NCBI GenBank assembly: GCA_008973525.1
Contig: WACJ01000253.1
Span: forward strand, 1 to 64,000
Direction of reading: 5' to 3'
DNA: 64,000 nucleotides
Origin: Stenopsyche tienmushanensis
Taxonomy: Eukaryota; Arthropoda; Insecta; Trichoptera; Stenopsychidae
The translations under genes and the position numbers were made by a program. The notes beneath the pieces are model-generated. The model was not told the DNA's origin, ran no database searches, and saw only the letters and a list, made by a program, of their open reading frames with translations. The first letter of the stretch is position 1. Every line of letters starts with the position of its first letter. This document shows positions 47,870 to 58,235 of this stretch, piece after piece.

Positions 47870-49020
47870 TTCTTCTAAATTTTCACTTTATTTAGACATT
47901 TCTAATTATGAACTTATTTAACAATATATAAATAGTTCGCATTGACCTGAAAATTAAATCAATTTTAGATCTGGGCGAAGAGATCTTAATTTGCACTCAA
48001 AAAATGTACATTGTAAATGCAGATAATTAAAAAATACATTTTGAAATTTACCGAGCACCATTGTGTGAATATGACCTTTAAGTTCCTTAATGCATATTGG
48101 GGCCTACTGCTATTATCAATGCTTTTATGTTAACGACGAATGATGATCTTGCACAATTTGAGGTATGTCGAGAGATTACAAAAGGCGAGTGCTATTTGGC
48201 GTTTCGAAAAATGTACAAAGTGATTTGTGAGTATATAAAAATCATCGTATTTCTGCATTGCAAAATTGCTGAATACCACATTTTTCAAGTTCTTTCCTTA
48301 TTTAAAAATGTGCACGCGACAGAGAATCCCTTTCACGTATTATAATGAAACCTGCTCACCTACTTGGGTGTGAACCTTGAACTTTCGATAGTATGCAGAC
48401 TTTTGCCGATGGATTTCAACCAAGCAGCTCATCGTCGTAAATCAAATTTAATTTGAAGTCACAAAAAATGCATAAAAAACGCTAACACGATATTTTCGTG
48501 TGGATTTCTACGAGAATTTGGCTATAACTGTGTTGTATTTTTTGTCTGAAAAGTGTCGTGCGTGAAATTATTTCAGCACTGTATAATGATCGGTAATTTT
48601 CATGGTCTTTGTACGATAATATGCTAACGAATAAATTGCCTCGATTTCAATATTCCGCTTCAATATAAATGTTCAGATGAAGTTGGCTATGCGGAAATTA
48701 TAAAACAATAAAAAAAATAATTAACCACCATCGGTGGCACGCGACAGCGTTTATAACCAACCCGACAAAATCATTTAGAATCAAGCAAAGAATGAAGTTA
48801 TAAAAATATTTGAATAATTCATGTGGACAATGTTAATGCGTGTATCTAATGATGCGGAACCAACGAATTTCAAATAACGGGACAATTCATCTGAAAAGTG
48901 TTTTTTCATACATCAAATAATACATACTTTTATTAAAAATGCTACAATGTTTTTTTTTTAACTTGAAAAAAATCAAATATAACAAACAATAAAAATATCA
49001 GGATAATATAGGTAGTTTTG
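47870..49020. other. AT-rich non-coding stretch
   Basis: A plus frame at 48097-48345 has no recognised motif. Nothing else was seen. Confidence 0.45.
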
Positions 49021-49027
49021 GTAATTA

Positions 49028-49076
49028 AACAGTTGGACTACTTACTTAATCATTTTGGGTTCAATTCTATAGGAAA
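49028..49076 (+). repeat. tRNA-like repeat, second subfamily
   Basis: CAGTTGGACTACTTACTTAA followed by TCATTTTGGGTTCAATTCTA aligns with the reverse complement of 62990-63055 (GTTGGACTCCTAGTTTAATC, then ATCTTGGGTCAAATTTACAG). Confidence 0.45.
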
Positions 49077-49256
49077 ATATTATCAAAATGGTTGGCAATG
49101 GTTCCATTGTAAGGGTTACGAAAAGCACAAACCCAAACTTATTTATAATCAGGACAAAGAAACCAAAATTTGAAATTATCTTCTATTGTCTTGGAGCGAT
49201 ATTACGAATAATAAACGAGTTAATTCGACTCATCAACTAAATATGAAGATGCATAT

Positions 49257-49840
49257 TTCCGGGATTAGTGCACGTAAATCCGGGAATCCAATCCCGGGAT
49301 TAGTACACGTAATCCCGAAAAAATCGGGAAATTTTTATCTAACCGAAATCGTCACCTCACCAGCATGATGAAGGTTACTAAATCGAGACATTCGAGGCAG
49401 TGGTTGTCTAATCTATGTATACATATATAGAGTACATATATGTTTTTAAAAATTTTAATTAACCTTTCCCTACCGGTGATGTATTTACTACACCTTGACT
49501 CTAATAATGGGAATATCGATATGAAATATAATAGATACGGGGTTCAAAATGTTTGTATTTCTCCGTAATATAATTACGAATCACATCAAAGTATTATAGT
49601 ATATAAGTATTCATCTGCAGCGACGGAAATAAATAATTTGACGGGAAATCGGGAATTTTGCGAGTTTTAGTCCGTGTCTTAGCAGAAAGGAATTTTATCA
49701 GTCACATTGATGGTGTTATACGAAAATGGGGGTTCACGCGGTTAACAACATTTAAATATCTGATGACGATACCTCCAACGAGTGTGGTCTGTTTAATGCA
49801 ATCTCGAAATCCCGGGATCGAAATTTTGGCTCGGGATTGA
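49257..49840 (+). mobile_element. hAT-derived non-autonomous element, copy C
   Basis: It opens with a duplicated block of CCGGGATTAGTGCACGTAA type and ends with AATCCCGGGATCG...CTCGGGATTG. The inner part matches copy B closely from about 49350 to 49790, including CGGTGATGTATTTACTACA, ATATCGATATGAAATATAAT, CATCTGCAGCGACGGAAATA and the coding scrap YLMTIPPTSV. Relative to B it lacks about 60 bp after CTAAATCGAGACATT and about 130 bp after the PPTSV motif. This shows independent deletions. Confidence 0.82.
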
Positions 49841-49959
49841 TATATAGATTTAAATTTTTTTCTATGAAATTGGTGCCAATTGTGCATTTTTAGATTCAAA
49901 TATGCAATCGCCTTGCTAACTGATCTGTAGTTTACTCTTCTGGATTACGTAGTGGATTA

Positions 49960-50340
49960 TAAGGGTTAAATTAGAGAGAGAGCCGCCACTAGGCAATGTG
50001 GACCACTATTGCCAGCAACGAATGGTTACCCTAAAAGCGTCATAAAAACGCCGAATACCGTAATATCCATAAAATTGCCAAATAAAGCGGACGGGATATT
50101 TCAAAGTGGAAATATTTATGCTAATGAGCGAGCAAGAGTATACGCGCGGGATAACTAAGCCCGGGGGTGGCAAAAGCACGGCACGCGGTCTAGATGGAAC
50201 TTCCCTGCATTAAGAAAAATTAAAATTCTCACTCTGTCGCAATTCAGCTTAGTGTTAAGCCGCGAAGGAATATTTCAAAATTTACATGAAAAAATTAGAC
50301 TGATTAGATTGTCTCCGGCGTCCTCAAAATCAGCGACGAC
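49960..50340. other. GC-richer island
   Basis: Notably CpG-rich around 50140-50200 (GCGCGGGATAACTAAGCCCG). No coding frame. A regulatory or conserved block is possible. Confidence 0.25.
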
Positions 50341-52190
50341 AATACCCAGGGAATAATTTTTAAAGTGATATTCTTGATCTTAGATATTATATTAACATCC
50401 GAATGATTCGATACTAAAAAAAATAAGCTCTTTAAGTTTAGAAAATTTAAAAACACCTTCAATATGCAAATTCATTTTAATCTTTAAAGAACAGATGCCG
50501 TGATATTCACGACAAGAAATGAAATAATTTTGGCCTTATCTTTCGGTAATTTTTTAAACCGAATATTAGCCAACAAACAAATCAGTAGAATTCCACTTTA
50601 TTCGGATAAATTCACAAGGAATTTATTTAAGCAAATATTCTGGATGTTATATTTAAAAAAAACTCTCACCTAGAAATCCATTTTTGAAAACTCGAATTCA
50701 GAGTACTAATATTTTTTTGATATGCATATAATATTATACCAAGTCTGATTAGTTATTCGACAATCATGGCGTTTGACATATTACCCTTAACCTGTTTTTA
50801 TAGCGCCAACAGTCCACGAATCGACTGTTGACAACTCCCAAAAACAAGTTTTCGATTTAAGGAATCTTATCATTTAGGAATCATCATAAATATACTATAT
50901 AAAATAGATTTTTTGCCAACATAATGTTCCATCATCATCCCGTCTATGGCATTTTTATCGATGTGCTTGTAAAAAATGTAAATAGTTATGATAATGAACA
51001 CACACGCCATCTAAAACGAAATTTAAATTCAAACGAAAGCTCGATCGTACCCATCACCAAATATTACCGTGCGAAAATTTTATTGCCCGGGTCATAGCGT
51101 GTTAAGATCACTCCTTCGTTTTAATAGCATAAACTGATCGATTTTTAATTTGCTATATCTTTCTATGCTATAATAAGAAATGCAGAATTTCTAGCTTATG
51201 TATCTGAATTTGGCTGAATTTGCATGTTTCCATCGGGGTTAAGGTCAGCATCCATATATTTTTGCCGCGCGACTTCTATAGCACTTTGACTTCCACGAGA
51301 AAGCTCTATCACTTGCAATTTATCTCGTTCTGTGACATTTTAAAGTACTCGCTTTATAAAGTCTTTGTTGATCTGAAAGTAATATTTTGGCGAAATTAAT
51401 TTTGGGTCGCGTTAAATGTCACAAGGCAATTGAAATTTGACTGAGATAATTTTAATGAGAATTTTGATTTCAAACATTTGTGATTGAATTTGATTTTAAA
51501 ATTAAACACATTACGTTAAAATAAATTAAAATGTATTTATAAATAGAAACTTAAAACGTTTTTATTGTGAGATTCTTACACAATAATAGTATCCTCATTT
51601 TCACTTGAGACTTAAAGATACTAAATCTGCGATTTCATTTTGATTATCTTCGTATGAAATTACATTTGTTTTAAAGAAAAACAACTAGTATTAATGAGGG
51701 TTTTAAATTTAACACTATAATAATACCGATTTAGACTCGAAAAAGGTTTAGTTGCCCTATTTAAATTCAGTGTGCGAAAGAGAAGTGGAACAACCAGAAG
51801 TAAGCTATTAGTTTATTTCAATTTGATTCCGGAGGAAATGGTCGAGTATAAATTGAACAATGAAATGAAGTAATTCAACTTATTTACTAATGTTTTTTAC
51901 TATGCAAAGTGTAACACTTCATTGCATAAATTTTTCAGTTAAAAAATTTAAAATTTCAATTTTGATCAGGAAGCTTCAAAATTTCTCAAATTTAACGAAT
52001 GTACAATTTCAATCACATACTAAAATAAATTATAGGCTCAAAAATAAGCGTCTTGGATTTTGATTTATATAAGATTAATGGAGTAAAAATAAATTATTCA
52101 TTCGCATAACGAATGTTTTCCGATGGCATTTTTAGCTGATTGCTATGAATTATTTATAATTTTATGATTCGATTATCGCCAGGATATTGC
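50341..52190. other. AT-rich non-coding stretch
   Basis: Nothing was recognised on either strand. Confidence 0.5.
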
Positions 52191-53060
52191 TGAGGGACGT
52201 GAACGTCGCCAAAAAATAATATAAGCGGAATGAGTTTAAACGGCAGAAAAAGCGAGGCGTATCCATTTTATACATGTGCCATTGAAGTTCTTCGTGTTAT
52301 TTTTCAATTTTGTCTCTGTGCGTCTTTCGGCAAAGAACAAATGAGGGAGCGAGGCCCTAATGTTATTTTACGGGACGCTTTTACGGGCATTTCTCTCCCG
52401 TAATAAGCTCAATGTACGTATATTAAATATCCGGATGTGACCGGAAAAATCCACCCGGGCATACAATTTAATATTTTCAAATCGCATTAGGCCAAATCTT
52501 TTGTTTGTGTGCGCAGAGACCTCGCAGAACGTCGCGGCGCAAATTGGCGTGTATTATTCGCTGTAAATCACCTTTCGTCCGGGGAAAGCAAATCGACGAA
52601 ATGTGAGGTCAGCACTTACAGCCACAAAGTGAAACCACAATCCAAAAGCAAGAAGACACGTGGGAAACGAAAAGGAACGTCTTTGGCCTTGTTCTGAATT
52701 TAAGCCAACATTGCGCTGAATAAACCGAGCCTTATTAGCTGAATGGATGACTTTGGATGGGGTGACGTAGGATAAGTTTAGATGATTCATTTTGACCTCG
52801 ACTTTGGTGTTCCGTAAACGGATTTGGATTTTATTGCTGCATTGGACTGGTGCCAGTTTAATAAACGCGAGACAAAGGAAGTTCCCGCTTTAAATATGCA
52901 GATTGAGTCATCTTTGCAGTGTATACTCCGATTTCTATGCAGATATTGAGCCAAAAATGCAGCTTTCTCTATGTCTTTGCGATGATTGAACAAATACACA
53001 ACATCAACTATCATGTGCTCAACGTGATATGTATTCGAAAATGCTTGAATCATATCGTTA
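52190..53060. other. GC-richer island with overlapping short frames
   Basis: Plus 52509-52697 and minus 52554-52790 and 52787-53053 are open but overlap and carry no motif. TTTTACGGGACG and TTTTACGGGCATTTC occur 20 bases apart (52366-52390), a short tandem similarity. Confidence 0.25.
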
Positions 53061-54650
53061 CATAGATTCGAAGGTAGTCAATCTTCTTGAATTGCTTCTT
53101 TAAATGCTTTCAGTTGGAAGACCAGACTTCATTATTAGATCGGAAAACGCCCAGAAGGTGGAAAAATACTAGGTGGGGTAAAAATATAAAGATGTAGGGA
53201 TATTTATCAATAATTCCTCACGGAGGAAGACCCAAGCTACGAGACTCTGATGGCGAGAAGCCTCTTTCGCGCATACTCGCACAAGCTGAAATAACACGTC
53301 TTTTTTCGACCAGAGTTTTCGATCAACTCCAACTTTAAAGGAATCTATCCGCACCCTCTTCTTCTCCCGGATATAATAAAAGAAACTTCTTTGAAAATTA
53401 TTATTAAGTTCCAAATTAAGTCAAGCCTAAATCACAAATCAGATAATACACTCTATAAAATTATTATATAGATTTTTGACAAACATTTTCCTCTGAAATA
53501 TTGAAAAACATTATAGAGCGAAAGGATTAAAATTTCTTTAGGGAACATAAAGAAAAACGTGATATCTTGTACAAATCCTATGAAAAAAATATGTCTGGTC
53601 AAACCTATTTTATTACCTCTAGGTACATAAATAGAAATATCATTTTTTCTCAAAACTCAAGGATCTCGGACATTTTTTTTTAAATCAAAATTTCATCTCA
53701 AATATTTAAGATATTTTAACAATAATAATAGATGAAATGCAGCGAAATATTCCTCTTTTAGAGACAGAATAGTTTTGATAGCGAAGTTATTTGATACCCG
53801 GCAGTCATGCGCTGTGTTAGCACCGCGCACAAAGGTGGTTTTCCGGCGGTTCATTCTATCTAAATATCCTAGATATCTACATTTAGAATTAGGGTTATTT
53901 CGAGACAATGAACTGAGTCAAAAACTATTCGGAGTTTCCAACAAGGGACAAAATTTCTTAGGACGCGATCGATTGGCTCTGGGCTTAATTTATTCCGTGC
54001 TGAATTTTGCCTCTGCTAAAAATGTAATCTTACGACCGATTAATTTATTTTACCAATTTGAATCTGCAAAGATATTTCATATGAATTCCCACAGTTTGCA
54101 GTGAATAAATCCGGAATAATTGGGCTGATGAACACATTTCTCACATACTTGATGTTATGTTTCCATTAGGTTAACAACTCAGTCTGTTTATTTTGTGGTT
54201 TTCCGACGTTTTAATTGAGCTAAAACTCGTTTTGTTCAGGATTTTCGCTGCGCGTTTCCAATTGTTTAATCTTTTCGTTATTGTTTCTATTCCCATTTAA
54301 CAACAGAGTTGTAAATAGTAAAAAAAATATATATTAACCAATCCGTTTGTTGTATTGATGATAACACTATATTATCGATTATATGTTCTGAGTATGTTAT
54401 GAAAATATTTTTAAGCAAAAATATACTTGCCGTATAACACTATTAAAATCCTAAAAAATGTAATTTTACTCTCCTACGCCTTACTTTCCTATTGACGTAG
54501 CAAGTTTTACGATTGCAACCAATTTGTTTCCTGTCGATTCGATTAGACTTCAATTTTAAACATTTCCATGCCTCTATGACTTCGAAACATTAATCGTCTT
54601 ATTCAAAATCCACTATAATGATTTTCTAATTTAATGAGTTTTGAATGTAC
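53061..54650. other. Mixed non-coding, two unrecognised frames
   Basis: Minus 53169-53414 contains CAKEASRHQSLVAWVFLREE, and plus 53775-54104 (109 codons) contains TRQSCAVLAPRTKVVFRRF. Both have stretches of coding-like composition. Neither is recognised. A repetitive-element origin is possible for the first. Confidence 0.25.
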
Positions 54651-54654
54651 GTAC

Positions 54655-55150
54655 GGTTTCCTGGTCTAACAGATGACAGACAACAGAAAGCGACTAACGG
54701 GCTTGGAGGGTCTGTAAAAACGACCCTATTGCCCGGACTAGTCACACAGAGAGGGTCTTCTACTTATTTTTAACCCCACGGGAAACGCTACGCGCAGAGC
54801 ATCCAGGCGCCCATCTCTTTTGCTCTGCGTCCTCCAGAGGAGGTGAGGTTTCCGCAGGATCACTGTCTACTACAAGTCCAACCTCAGTTTGAAGGGGGCT
54901 GTAGCAGATGACGGACTACAGGGGCTACTTATTCCACATGGTACTCGTATCGGTTCGGTCATTTGTAGTACCTAGCCCCGGAGACGAGTCGCCGTTCGAG
55001 CAGCCTAAGAGCGTTCTTCCCTGTATGCCTAGGCTGTTGAGAAAATTGGCGATGCCTTTGATACAGACTCCACCAACTTCTGTAATCAGCAGTCCCACAC
55101 ATCCCTTTACTGGTACGCAGCATAGGGTGACCTACGAACCCAAATGATGT
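54655..55150. other. GC-rich foreign-looking segment
   Basis: The most GC-rich half kilobase of the window. It contains a perfect inverted repeat GCAGAGC (54794-54800) / GCTCTGC (54822-54828) and CCTCC/GGAGG arms at 54831-54843. A plus frame of 79 codons (54908-55147) has no motif. The sharp change in composition suggests an inserted element, perhaps part of a retrotransposon, but no reverse transcriptase, gag or LTR signature was seen. Confidence 0.35.
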
Positions 55151-55530
55151 TAACTGGACTACGAAATCGTGCTATAGAAATGTGTTGTACAGATATTCCC
55201 TATAATAACAGATGCGGCAGGGAAATTTCCTTATTTGAAACGCGCACCCTGAAGCAATAGATATTCTGAGAGGGATGGAATGGGATCATTTTTGATTCGA
55301 ATTATCTAAATAATTATTGTATTTGTCAATGTTGTTAATGGAATTATGATTTTTATAAAATTAACTGACGAAAATTTTTTAAACAATCAAAGAACTTGTG
55401 ATTTGTTCCTTAAAATTTTGAGTTGGGTCGTTCGACTTTTTACCAGAATCAAAAGTCAATAGTATTTTATCAATTTTTTTGTGCGCACAATTGATTAATT
55501 ATCCCTCCTGGAAAATATGTTGTATATTAT
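55151..55530. other. AT-rich spacer
   Basis: Nothing was recognised. It ends in TA-rich DNA, the target of the mariner insertion. Confidence 0.5.
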
Positions 55531-55533
55531 ATA

Positions 55534-56816
55534 TTACATTGGCGGGAAAGTTCTGTCGTATTTTTTAATGAAACAACTTTAATAATTTTTATGAGTTTTA
55601 TTTTTAGTTAATCAATAATATATTGTCCATTATTATCAACCACTCTTTGCCATCTCTCGGGCAACCTATGAATCTCCCTACCATAGAAATTTTCATCCTT
55701 GGAGTCAAAATAGTTATCAACTGCTTTGGAGACAGCTTCAAAGGAAATTAATTTTTTTCCTGTCAGATAATTCTGAAGAGATCGAAATAGATAATAATCT
55801 GACGGAGCAATGTCAGGAGAATACGTTGGGTGACTAAGAATTTCCCATCCAAATTCATTTAATTTTTTTTGAGTCATCAATGCAGTGTGTGGTCTAGCGT
55901 TATCCTGATGAAAGACAATTCCTTTTCTATTGGCCAAAATCGGTCGTTTTTCTTTGATAGCCGCATTCAATTTTTCAAGCTGATTACAGTAGATACTCGC
56001 ATTGATGGTTTGCCCCTTTTTGAGTAGCTCATAATAAATCGGACCTCTTCTATCCCACCATAAACAAAGCATAACTTTTCTTTGACGAAGATCTGTTTTT
56101 GGAGTAGTTTTGGCGGATGTTCCAGGTTTGCAATAAACTTTTTTCCTCTTAACATTTTCGTAGAGTATCCACTTTTCATCTCCTGTAATGATTTTGTCTA
56201 AAAACGGTTCCACACTGTTTCTAATAAGAAGAGACGAACAGATTCTCATACGATCTCATAGGTTTTTTCGGTCAAATCGTGTGGAACCCAAATACTCTGC
56301 TTCGAGATAAAACCAAGTTGTTTTATGTGGTCTTCAACAGTAGAATGATGAACACTGAACTCCTTTGATATTCTCTAGTAGTCAGATGTGTGTTAGTCTC
56401 CAGCATTGACCGCAAAATTCCATTATCGACCTTGAATGGCCTTCCAGATCGAAGATCTTCTTTGAGCGTGAAATCCCCGGAATGAAATTTGGCAAACCAT
56501 CTTTGATAGGTTCGAATATTAACCACTTTACTTCCAAACGTGTCACAAATGTTTTTACATCCAATCGATGCGTTGCTTCCTCTCTGGAACTTGTACAGAA
56601 TGCAATGTCTTAAATGCACTTTATCCACTGTCATCTTGATGGGTCTGTACTTCTCAAGTAACTGACGAAAAAAATTGAAATTGGTTCCGTTATATCCCAC
56701 AAGCCATGCGCTAAACAAAAAGACCCTATATAACTCATTTTACCTGCTCGTTTTTCTCTTACAGTCAAAAACACTTCAAACGCAGTAAATGCGACAGAAC
56801 TTTCCCGCCAATGTAA
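55534..56816 (-). mobile_element. Full-length mariner-like element with perfect inverted repeats
   Basis: A 1,283-bp element is flanked by TA at 55532-55533 and 56817-56818. Its ends (55534-55558 and 56792-56816) are identical 25-bp inverted repeats beginning TTACATTGGCGGGAAAGTTC. After one mismatch the inner ATTT also matches. The perfect ends indicate a much younger insertion than the other mariners here. It encodes a nearly complete minus-strand transposase. Its length is almost equal to that of the element at 4,678-5,961, but the end sequences differ, so it is a different lineage. Confidence 0.95.
55608..56634 (-). pseudogene. Mariner transposase with intact D,D34D core, upstream frameshifts
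   Basis: The likely start is the ATG at 56632-56634 (MTVDKVHLRHCILYKFQRG). An upstream in-frame ATG at 56718 would extend it without family support. The N-terminal helix-turn-helix region includes NICDTFG, TYQRWFAKFHSGDF and SGRPFKVD. A one-base frameshift near 56370 leads to ISKEFSVHHSTVEDHIKQLG and WVPHDLTEK. A second one-base loss in an A-run near 56265, plus a TGA at 56256-56258, precede MRICSSLLIRNSVEPFLDK. From there the frame is open for 213 codons. It carries TGDEKWILYENVKRKK, WWDRRGPIYYELLKKG, HQDNARPH, YSPDIAPSDYYLF (34 residues between the second and third Asp) and LPERWQRVVDNNGQYIID with TAA at 55608-55610. The catalytic core is intact but cannot be joined to the DNA-binding domain. 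Sequencing error at the A-run should be considered. Confidence 0.95.
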
Positions 56817-56819
56817 TAT

Positions 56820-58010
56820 ATATTTTAAATCCAACCACTATGTCTTTCTACTTTATAAGTTAATATACCACATCTGTTAACGATCATAAACGATCTCCAT
56901 ATGAGATTTTTATATGGTAGTTTTCCGTTGTCCTAAATTTGGATTCACACTCAAGAAATATATAATTTTATTCTATACATGGGTATTTATATATATTTAA
57001 GCAAAAAAGGCTGTAGCGACGATTTATATTATTGCTCTAATGTATATTTATCTCGAAAATTTATTTAAATAAATTTGAAAAAAAATGGGCTGAGATTGTT
57101 TACTTCAGCCCGTGGCTTTTTATTTTTAGCAAACATCAGAACGTCTGGCTGATTGCTTATTTCACGCGACGTCTCTCAGAGGAAATCATCTGAAAATTTG
57201 TACGGGAAATTTCATGCTTTTTGTTGATTAATTCGTATTATGAAGCTTTTCATCGAACCCCGAGCGAAATTCATTAAAACATAATCAAAATTGTGAACTT
57301 AGTTATAACACATTGTATTAATTTCGCCAGATTAACGTCCACGGCGAAAAAATTTATCATTAATAACGAGCGATTTTTAAGCTGTCATGATACGACCAAA
57401 TTATTATTCAAATTTACAATAATACGAGACGTATAATTGTAATGAATTGCAAACAATTTACGCATCACTTTAAGCTATACCGATATTTGCAGAATTCATA
57501 GAATTCAAAAGCGGAATCAAATACAGTTTTGTTGGCGAAAATCGTTGATTAAAATACAAATATTACGCCTAACCGGCCAATTATACCACAAATATAAACA
57601 AGGGGATATATATAATGGAGTATCTATTAAAATAAGCCTCGTGTCGGTCCGATTAATCATAAAGGTATTTAGTCTAATAATTAAACCAGATTTAGCTAAT
57701 CAAAAATCTATACATTTAATCTCATATTTTACTGCTTTAGAAAAACTGAAGATTCGGCACAACTGTGATTAATGAGTTTTTTTGTGATGTTCCGGGAGTG
57801 AGTTAATTTTTTCGATTTTTTAAATTGATTCAAATTTTTAATTGATTCATTGCGATAACGAAACTTCGTTGGAAATGTAATTAAAACGTGACAAAACAAT
57901 AAAACACATCGTAAATTAAATTAATAAATAAATAATGTTCTATTAAAAATACAAGCACGAAATAGTAATTAAAGCGTTATTGAGCGCTGCCCGGACCATG
58001 TGCGTGCTTA
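56820..58010. other. Non-coding with candidate regulatory patch near 57.25-57.45 kb
   Basis: 57270-57440 has homeodomain-type TTATCATTAATAA and CpG-bearing motifs amid AT-rich DNA. No coding motif was found. The rest is AT-rich. Confidence 0.3.
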
Positions 58011-58015
58011 CTCCT

Positions 58016-58235
58016 TTTGGATTCGGTTTCCAAAAACCGGTTTTAAAAACCACTTGTACTTACATTTAAAAAATAAATAAAATATAATGCTTTTAACATT
58101 GAATAAAATGCGAATAATTTTAATAAAAGTGTTTTTTTTATATTTCGTATATTTCTTAAGACCGAAAACCGGTCTAAACCGGTTTTGTTCAAAAACCGAA
58201 AACCGGCTTCGAAGAATTTCAGTTTTTGTATGAGT
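58016..58235. repeat. Repeat with several ACCGG/CCGGT cores
   Basis: AAAACCGGTTTT occurs near 58036, and GAAAACCGGTCTAAACCGG with AAAACCGAAAACCGGC occur at 58163-58208. The separated clusters are in largely inverted arrangement. This resembles the subterminal regions of small hAT-type non-autonomous elements. No transposase or target duplication was found. Confidence 0.4.

Noticed and set aside
48355..48440. Possible tRNA gene on the minus strand (GAGCTGCTTGGTTGA, then AAGGTTCACACCC)
   Set aside because: The acceptor and anticodon stems do not pair and the T-loop is not canonical.
53169..53414. Coding exon with EASRHQSLVAWVFLREE
   Set aside because: The peptide seemed vaguely familiar as repetitive sequence but could not be placed in any family, and no splice context supports it.
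55967..56179. A 70-codon minus-strand frame inside the second mariner
   Set aside because: It overlaps the transposase in another frame and has no independent support.
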